A stretch of 64,000 nucleotides of DNA, from the NCBI GenBank assembly GCA_030737835.1, contig JAUJYN010000051.1:549312-613311 (forward strand), read 5' to 3'. This document shows, piece after piece, positions 57,552 to 64,000 of this stretch. Position 1 is the stretch's first letter. The number at the start of each line of letters is the position of its first letter. The translations under genes were made by a program, and so were the position numbers. The notes beneath the pieces were generated by a model that saw only the letters and a list, made by a program, of their open reading frames with translations, did not search any database and was not told the origin of the DNA. Source of the DNA: Acorus gramineus. Lineage: Eukaryota; Streptophyta; Magnoliopsida; Acorales; Acoraceae.

Positions 57552-57590
57552 GAGAGGCGTTATACGCATTTGGGCGTATACCGACCTCTC
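57552..57590 (+). promoter_or_regulatory. Conserved 39-nt hairpin in the LTR leader
   Basis: GAGAGG pairs with CCTCTC (outer stem) and TATACGC pairs with GCGTATA (inner stem) around a 6-base loop, with an internal loop between. The same 39-nt arrangement occurs on the minus strand at 10184-10222, 34123-34161, 40145-40183 and 46063-46101. It lies 25 bases after the GTGAGT donor-like site. The role is unknown. Confidence 0.6.
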
Positions 57591-58311
57591 CTGGGGCACC
57601 ATGGATTTATATTAACCATTTGTAATGTGTATTCCATGCGAGCATGATTGATATGTAGAATGCATGCTACCCTAGACTTTGCATGTTAGGGACTTGCACC
57701 CTTAGGATATGTGTAAGAGCCATGCATCATGTCCCCCTGTTCTCATGCTAGGAAGCCTTGGCCTATGCATGTGTCCTACTAGTTTATTTATTAAATTAAA
57801 TGCTAGTATATGTTTAATTGCATGCCTTAGATAATATTATAGGGAGGGGCCTTGCGAGGTCAACATTGAGACCCGGGTTAGGGTACTCCGTGTTCCTTGT
57901 TTGGTTGTCGGGATGTCCTGTATCGGGACCTCATGCTGCCCTCCCAAGATCCTTGTCCCAATAATATTATATCTCGAGTTGGTGATTAATGATTTACTCA
58001 TTGTATGATTATTAGCATAATTAGTGAATATTATAGGGGAGGGGCCTCGCGAGGACAGCGGTGAGACCCGGGCTAGGGTACTCCGTGTTCCTTGTTTGGT
58101 TGTCGGGGTGTCCTATAGCGGGAACTAACATGTTCCCCGCATCTTGGTTATGCGCCCTGGAGGAATTCTGAGGAATTCAGGACATTAGAGTCGTTGAGGT
58201 GTGTAGTCGGCGGATCCGAGTGGATCATGTGCGTATGGATAGGCTGTTCTGTCCCCTTCGTTGGATCCGGTAGAGGCTGCCCCAGCGTTAGAAAGGCCGT
58301 CCCTTCCAAGG

Positions 58312-58430
58312 GTTCCCATCAGTAGGCGCCTCCTGATTTGGTTTCGGACTGTGCTGAAGTTGTGGGTGAGGGCTCCCATCAGTAGGCACCTCCTGATTTG
58401 GTTTCGGACTGTGCTGAATGTGGGAGTAGA
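58312..58430 (+). repeat. 66-base tandem duplication in the plus-strand LTR
   Basis: CTCCTGATTTGGTTTCGGAC and its flanks (CCCATCAGTAGGC upstream, TGTGCTGAA downstream) occur twice in succession. A similar duplication of the segment is present at about 45180-45260 in the 44346 LTR. Confidence 0.8.
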
Positions 58431-59199
58431 CCAAGCGGCCTACGGAGTGGAGGAGAGACTATCGGTGGACCAAGGGTGACCAACAGCCTAGTCAGTCCCA
58501 AAATCCTATGTCACCCGTGGTAGGGTGAGGGTGAGGGTGTAGTGGGTTGGCGATTAGCGACCCGCTGGTTTTGTGATTGGATGATTATCAGTCCCAATAT
58601 CCTACGTCACCTGGTGAGGGTGAGGGTGAGGGTGTGGTGGGTCGTCGATGGAGCGCGCCACTGGGTTATGTGTTATGCCACTTAGAGGCTAGATAAATAA
58701 ATGAATTGTGGTCAATATTGTCTGTGATGCATGGGTTGTGCTGTTCACTGAGCGTGTGGCTCACCCCTCGCATATGTTTTTCCCCAGTTGCCACTGTGCC
58801 TGAGCTGGAGCCGGAGCAGTAGGTGGAGCGTCCGAGGGATTCCTTCAGTAGCGGAGCAGCGCTACGTTCCGCGAGTGCCAGAGGCTATCAGCATCCCTTC
58901 TTGACTGTATGTATTTTATTTCCGTGCTTGAGCACGCGTTTGTATATATACTCAGTTGTATTTGTGTATATTGGCTCTCACAGGACAGATGATTGTGTAT
59001 CGAGTCTGTAGTATGTTTTATTTACAGATTCAGTCTTTCGCTTCCGCATTTGGTGTATATATCATGTCAGCCTCTTTGTTGTCTGTGTGTCATTCTGGTT
59101 GCTTGTGTATGATATATTGTTGACCTCCTGTGTAGATTCTGATATTTTATATACACTTGCCGCGTCCCGGGGACGGCCGCCCTGGGGCGTGACAAAATG

Positions 59200-59789
59200 A
59201 CCCTCAACCATATGCATATTATTGAAAAATACTTGAAAACAAAGAGAGGAAAGCATATCCAACTACCCTTTCAGATCCCCACACACACACCGAGAGAGGA
59301 GAGAGGAAAGAGAGAGAGGCCTAGTTTGGCAAGGGGTTATGGTTTTTGTTGTCCTAATTTTTGGGTTTTTAGGATTTGGATGAAGAAAGAGAGGGAGAGG
59401 GGGCCAGCATATGAATTTTTGCACAAGAGTTTCCATCCACTCAAATCCGAGGTAAATCCATGATTAGATCATGCATTAATTGCAATCAAATAAAAAAAAA
59501 TGAAAATTTGATCTGCCAGCTCGATGGCTCCTAACCGGACCGTCCAGAAGTGACGGCCCTATCCAATGTCGTCCAAAACCGATGGCTCCCTCCCGGACCA
59601 TCTAAAAGTTGCAGCCCAACATCCTGATAAGATTGACCCATAACTTGATCAATACCCCTCCGATTTACGATTCGGAAGATGTATTGAAAAGCTAACAGAA
59701 GAAGGATACCAACAGTACTAAGATATCAGAATTTTGAAAACTAAACACTCCTTGAAATTCAGTATAACTTTGGCCTATATTTCACTGTT
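59200..59789. other. Non-coding stretch
   Basis: A purine-rich GAGAGAGG tract lies near 59290-59400. Below it is a degenerate repeat related to the one at 51530 (CGGACCGTCCAGAAGTGACG and relatives). I see no gene. Confidence 0.45.
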
Positions 59790-60283
59790 GTTACACGAGC
59801 AGGCCAAGTCTTGGCCGGGCCTGGCTTAAGGTCCGAGTGGGGAATTGCAGCCTGGACCATTTTTTACTATATTTTTTTTTTATTAAGTTTAACTTAAAAC
59901 AAACAAATAAAAGTGAATGGAAGAGTTGAGCAATTTGAGTTGGAGAACTTTTAAACAATAAAAATTATTTGAATTGATTATTAATGTAACTTCACAATAA
60001 TTGTACATTACAATTTACAAGTTTACAACAAGAAATATTCTAACATTAATTGAATAGCTATTATAGTTTCATAGTAAAATGTTTGAATATAATATTACAA
60101 TAGTTGAATATTAGCTTATGGGTGAGATGACTGCATCACAATAAAATGTGTAAATCCCAATTAGGTTAGCACCTATTCATTTTATCTATCAATTGCATAA
60201 CTCTACCCACTCTACCCAATGCTATCCTTTAAAGCATTACAAGTAAATTTGAACTCTATCCAAAGCTACCCCTCTTGACTGTG

Positions 60284-60700
60284 TTATACACCAAAAGCTT
60301 GGAATTGAGGACCAAAAGCCTTTTGAATACACTCTTCAAAATCAAGACTATAAACCATAGAAAATGGTTAGTCAATTTTAATTATATATTTAACAGTTTC
60401 TCTTCTAGGAATAACTTGACTAAAACTACAATTAGACAATTGTCCAGTAGAAGTCCTACTTAAATGTGATTGTCTAGCAGATTCAACCATTCTATTATTA
60501 CACTCATTAGCATGTCTAATTAAGTGGCTAGTGCCACTACTAGAATGAGCAGTAAGTTCTTTACCTCAAAAATGACAACGCACAATGATTTTTAAATATC
60601 CTGCTGGTTTTGTAGAATCTTGGACACTTTTGCCAAAAGTTTTCCAAGTTGCTGAAACTTTTCTTTTTGTTTTGGTATTGAAGCTACCAATTTCATTCAT
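60284..60700 (-). pseudogene. hAT transposase N-terminus with a broken BED zinc finger
   Basis: ATG at 60700 on the minus strand starts MNEIGSFNTKTKRKVSATWK. Codon 45 is TGA (60568-60566), where the finger's second cysteine is expected (RCHF then stop then GKELTAHSSSGTSHLIRH). The frame goes on through NECNN, a Ser-rich linker and FSQVIPRRETVKYIIKIDQP with FSMVYSLDFEECIQ to a stop at 60286-60284. BED fingers bind transposon ends. The fragment keeps the start of the catalytic region but lacks everything after it. Loss of the zinc-binding cysteine and the truncation make it inactive. Confidence 0.72.
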
Positions 60701-60980
60701 TGTAGGGGAACTCACAAATGGATTTTTGCCTCAGGTCTAGCAACATTATCTACAGAGCAGTGAGTCATTCTAAATTTAAAAAAATATTGAAATAAATAAT
60801 CTAAGAAGTGAGAAGAGAGTTTCAGAGAGGATGATCAAATGAAGCAGCAGAGAACACAAAAACTTCAAAGAATTATGAGCAACTTCAACTTCAACTTCAT
60901 AGAGAAACTTTAGCTTCTTCTTTTCTTCTAAATTTGAGAGATTTTGGGAGATGAGATGAGTGATTGAAAGGGTATAGGGG

Positions 60981-60988
60981 TATTTATA
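60981..60988 (-). promoter_or_regulatory. TATA box of the hAT relic
   Basis: TATAAATA on the minus strand, about 280 bases upstream of the transposase ATG and followed by a leader without ATG-rich sequence. Confidence 0.5.
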
Positions 60989-61300
60989 GTATTATTGTGA
61001 AATTTAAAACTCAAATTTTAAAATTTAAATTTAAATAGAATCGTTGGTGGATATTCCCATTTTGCGAAACCCCTAAAACAGCTCTACATTTCCAAAAAAG
61101 AAAAGAAGAGCCACTGGGTCCTTGGTTCGGGCCGAGCCAGGCCTCTGGCCAGGCTTGAGGTTTTACCCCAATGCCCAGGCCTGGCCCTATGGGGTGTCTA
61201 GGCACACGAGAGGCGGCTAGTGAGTCAGGCAAGGCCTAGGCCCAGAAATATCTAGGTCCAAGCTCGCGGGCCATTTGGCCAACCATAGGCTCAGTTTTGA

Positions 61301-61909
61301 TCATTTATAAATGGGATGTTATACTCCCAAACCTTTGTTATTCTCCCCACCAATTTTTTTTCTCAAGGTAAGGTGAATAACGGAAAAGGAGAAAGAGGGA
61401 GAGACCGAGGTGGTATTTGACGGAGGAGAGAGAAAGAGAAAGGGAGGGGGGACGTGGGTTCTCTCATTGCCTCCTCCACCCTTCTCCCCCTGCCCCGCGC
61501 ACACACACAGATACACAACAATCGCTTTCCCTTGGCCATCCCCGCTGTCCTCCAGATAGTGTCACTTCCCTTTGTTTTATACTTTTTTTTTTATAATAAA
61601 AAAAATTATCATCCTTCTTCTGCATGTCAATCATAGATGACACACATTTTTTACTAGAAAATGTTCTTATTTTAATTGAGATTTACATTATTTCACTTTC
61701 AATTATAAGAATTGTGTACCATTTACACGTCACATTCTGATTGGCTCATACAAGAATTCTACATCTCAATTGTCTCTCAGGGAGAAGACTTGCTTATTAT
61801 CAATGTATATCTACCAAGCACTATATATGAATCCAAACTTTCCACTCCAAACATAAAACACAATCATGCACCAACCCATAGTCACACCATTTGGTGCATT
61901 TATTTATAG
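61301..61909. other. Non-coding stretch
   Basis: A purine-rich GAGAAAGAGGGAGAG tract lies at 61385-61450 and an AT-rich part follows. No gene or repeat end recognised. Confidence 0.45.
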
Positions 61910-62711
61910 GGAAAAATCCAAATAACCCCCTGTAAACATATAAAAATCCATATAACCCTCTGCATTTTTGCAAAATCCAAATAACCCCCTCCAAACACAT
62001 GCAAAATCCAAAATAGCCTCATGAGTTAATTAACCACTAACAGAATCAGAATATTCTAGAAATATTCTGTTAACCTAACTCAGATAAAATCAAATAAGTC
62101 AAATAAGTCCCAGTAAACTTGGAAAAATCCAAATACCCCCCAATGAATTACATTTTTACCCCTCCTTTGTTATTTTCTTTCTTCTTCTTTATTTAATATC
62201 TCACCTATGCTAACTGTTGACACCCCCCGCGAATCCGACCGTTGTTATTCGACCGTTGACACCTTCCGACAGTTGACACCTTCATTCAAACCTCTCCTCT
62301 CACACATTGATAACCTTCCCACACCTTCCATTGCCCTCTCAGCAGAAGTGTCTATAAATACACCTATTTGGTTGTTCAAATTTTTTTTTCTTCTGTAACC
62401 CATCTTCCCTAATCACTCCTGAGCACTTCCCTAATCACTCTTGGTCTCTTTTGAACCCATTGATTCCCATATCTACGTTAATGTCTGAAATGGTGAGGCA
62501 TTTCTTTTCATGCATTTGATATGTTTGATAAAATGCATGAACAAACTATTTATTTGGTCTTTATGTGTTTAAGTTATTTATGTGTTTTCTAACGCTTTTA
62601 ATTGTGTTTGAGGACTTCATCTAGTCATCCAGCACCCACAGTTCTCATCATAGGCCATGTCACGCATATGTTAGTCCACGCGAGTGTCGATGCAAGAAGG
62701 GTGAATGTTTG
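61910..62711 (+). mobile_element. Dispersed repeat with promoter and first-exon-like start, cut by an LTR
   Basis: Begins GGGAAAAATCCAAATAACCC and shares its C-rich motif order with the repeat at 3520-3700. Further on are three GTTGACACC words, TATAAATA at 62353-62360, a CT-rich leader and ATGTCTGAAATG|GTGAGG near 62479-62493, which looks like a short first exon with a splice donor. The gypsy LTR at 62712 interrupts what follows. The layout suggests the 5' end of a Mutator-like or similar element, or a gene promoter carried in a repeat. The protein is unknown. Confidence 0.4.
62353..62360 (+). promoter_or_regulatory. TATA box
   Basis: TATAAATA followed after about 30 bases by a pyrimidine-rich leader (TTTTTTTTTCTTCTG) and an ATG near 62479. 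Confidence 0.45.
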
Positions 62712-63773
62712 TGTCACGACCCAGGGCGGCTGTCCCCGGGACGCGCAAGTGTATATATGATATCAGTAAACAGGAGTTCAATAATATACTCACACAACAG
62801 CTAAAATGACAACACAGATAAAAGCAGGGCTGACATGATATATACACCAAATGCGGAAGCTAAAAGACTGAATCTGTAATCAAACATACTACAGACTCGA
62901 TACATAATCATATGTCCTGTGAGAGCCAACATATCCATATACACATACATCCATATACAATCCATACTAGGTGCCCAAGCACAGAAATATATACATACAA
63001 TGAAAGAGAAGGATGCTGATGGCCTCAAAACTCGAGGGACGTGGCGCTACTCCGCTACTGGTGTAGTCGCTCGGGAAGCTCCTCCTTCAAGTCCTCCTCA
63101 GTGATCACTGAAAAAGATTTTATGCGAGGGTGAGCCACACGCTCAGTGAATAGCACAACCCATGCATACAGTTCATATTAACCACAATTTATAGCAAAGA
63201 GCCTCAAAGTGGCATAATCAATCACAAGTCCGGTGGTTCGCTACATCACCGAACCACCACACCCTCACCCTCACCCTCACCCCTCAATAGGTGACAAAGG
63301 GTATTGGGACTTAATGGGCTGATAATCATCCATACACAATCCTGTGGGTCGTCGCATCGCCGGCCCACCATACCCTCACCCTCACCCCTCAATAGGTGAC
63401 ATAGGCTCTTGGGACTGACTAGGCTGTTGGTCACCCTTGGTCCACCGATAGTCTCTCCCCACTCCGTAGGTCGATTGGCCACCCCCACATTCAGCACAGT
63501 CCTTCTACCAAATCAGGAGGTGCCTACTGATGGGAGCCCCTGCACGGGACAACCTTTCTAACGCTGAGGTAGTCTCTACACGGATCCAACAAAGGGAACA
63601 GAACAGCCTATCCATCGCATATGATCCACTCGGATCCGCTGACAGCACATCTCTACTACTCTAATGTCTTGAATTCTTCAGAATTCCACCAGCGCGCATA
63701 ACCAAGATGCGGGGAGAACATAAGATAAATAATGAGGAAAAGAGACCTTCGGAGGGCAACCTGAGGTCCCGAT
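62712..63773 (-). mobile_element. Gypsy LTR, outer part, divergent subfamily
   Basis: Begins TGTCACGACCCAGGGCGGCT. It follows the family order (CTGAATCTGTAATCAAACA, GTGAGCCACACGCTCAGTGAA, CACCCT runs, GGTGCCTACTGATGGGAGCC) with more differences than the other copies. At 63773 it is interrupted by the start of another LTR in the same orientation, within its GAGGTCCCGAT word. The remainder is outside the window. Confidence 0.85.
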
Positions 63774-64000
63774 TGTCACGCCCCAGGGCGGCCGTCCCCG
63801 GGACGCGGCAAGTGTATATATGATATCAGTAAACAGGAGTTCAATAACATACTCACACAACAGCAAATATGACAACACAAATAAACCAGGGCTGACATAA
63901 TATATACACCAAATGCGGAAGCTAAAAAGACTGAATCTGTAATCAAAACATACTACAGACTCGATACATAATCATATGTCCTGTGGGAGCCAACATGTCC
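63774..64000 (-). mobile_element. Gypsy LTR, nested in the previous one, runs off the window
   Basis: TGTCACGCCCC start, then the same subfamily features as the copy at 62712 (TGATATCAGTAAACAGGAG instead of ATATCAGAATCTACACAGG). It was probably inserted into the older LTR, or is the end of a full element. Its other end and target duplication are not in view. Confidence 0.85.

Larger units (their letters stand above)
55869..59194 (+). mobile_element. Solo gypsy LTR, plus orientation
   Basis: 3326 bases from TGTTATATATG to GGGGCGTGACA with exact duplications aaatg (55864-55868 and 59195-59199). The only solo copy in sense orientation shows the family layout most clearly. TATATAAAT lies at 56133-56141, a donor TTG|GTAAGC at 56457/56458 and a GC-rich minisatellite at about 56500-57370. 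An acceptor CTTGCAG ends at 57490, a 36-base exon-like piece follows at 57491-57526, and the next donor CCG|GTGAGT is at 57526/57527. The 39-nt hairpin is at 57552-57590. G-run clusters lie at 58523-58546 and 58618-58641. A 66-base tandem duplication lies at about 58312-58430. Confidence 0.92.
59790..61300 (-). mobile_element. Relic of a hAT transposon
   Basis: GC-rich GGCCAAG/GGCCGGGCCTGG-type words occur at both ends (59795-59830 and 61120-61290) around an AT-rich body with a BED-finger transposase fragment on the minus strand. Exact termini and an 8-bp duplication cannot be fixed. A promoter-like TATAAATA is at 60988-60981 and a leader rich in TCTC and GAAGTTGAAG lies before the ATG. The catalytic and dimerisation domains of the transposase are absent, so the copy is internally deleted. 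Confidence 0.6.

Noticed and set aside
1-64000. Integrated pararetrovirus (caulimovirid) sequence
   Set aside because: All reverse transcriptase pieces fall in copia or gypsy elements with LTRs, tRNA primer sites and target duplications. No movement-protein or coat motifs were seen.
1-64000. CRISPR arrays, prokaryotic defence systems, rRNA or tRNA genes
   Set aside because: No regularly spaced identical repeats with unique spacers, and no tRNA cloverleaf or rRNA sequence was recognised. The tRNA-like words are primer-binding sites.

Overview
The window is plant nuclear DNA, probably from a eudicot with a large, repeat-rich genome. The evidence is AT-rich non-coding background, spliceosomal introns, Ty1/copia and Ty3/gypsy retrotransposons with plant-type primer-binding sites, MITEs, a hAT relic and Helitron-like ends. 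I found no bacterial gene, rRNA, tRNA or CRISPR array. Almost everything recognisable is a mobile element or something carried by one. The one host-type gene with most of its structure is an RPA1-like gene at the left.

Layout. (1) 1-18790: two Helitron-like elements lie head to tail on the minus strand. The left one enters from outside the window and its 5' end is near 772. The right one spans about 774-18790 and ends in a 7-bp-stem hairpin followed nine bases later by CTAG. It carries a multi-exon RPA1-like gene (2053-5232), a KH-domain (SPIN1/STAR) exon fragment, a broken CYP90/CYP724-like P450 and an unrecognised GC-rich coding-like block, all on the minus strand. It is interrupted by a 3.4-kb gypsy solo LTR (8439-11828). 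(2) 18.8-24.6 kb: a cluster of hAT-like and Mutator-like MITEs, several with exact 8-9 bp target duplications. (3) 26329-51468: a nested block. An old copia element (copia2, TSD tataa) was invaded by a younger copia (copia1, 26752-31985, TSD aaagt, in the 3' LTR), by a full-length non-autonomous Tekay/Del-like gypsy element (32536-41725, TSD catat, near the 3' end of pol), and by a solo gypsy LTR (44346-47904, TSD acaca, inside the integrase zinc finger). (4) 51.5-55.9 kb: unassigned sequence and a possible TIR element with exon-like ends. (5) 55869-59194: a plus-strand solo LTR of the same gypsy family (TSD aaatg). (6) 59.8-61.3 kb: a hAT relic with a BED-finger transposase pseudogene. (7) 61.9-64 kb: a promoter-bearing dispersed repeat cut by one gypsy LTR, itself cut by another that leaves the window.

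How it fits together. Insertion order can be read directly. copia2 is oldest, with visibly diverged LTRs and many stops. copia1 and the gypsy elements inside it have more similar LTR pairs. The copia2 5' LTR keeps an uninterrupted copy of the site that copia1 occupies in the 3' LTR. The 3.2-3.6 kb gypsy LTR family recurs seven times. The five complete or solo family members share a TATA box, splice-like signals around a GC-rich minisatellite, a 39-nt hairpin and G-quadruplex-type runs. These suggest a structured, possibly spliced LTR leader, which I infer from sequence only. All boundaries were read by eye; no alignment or database search was possible.
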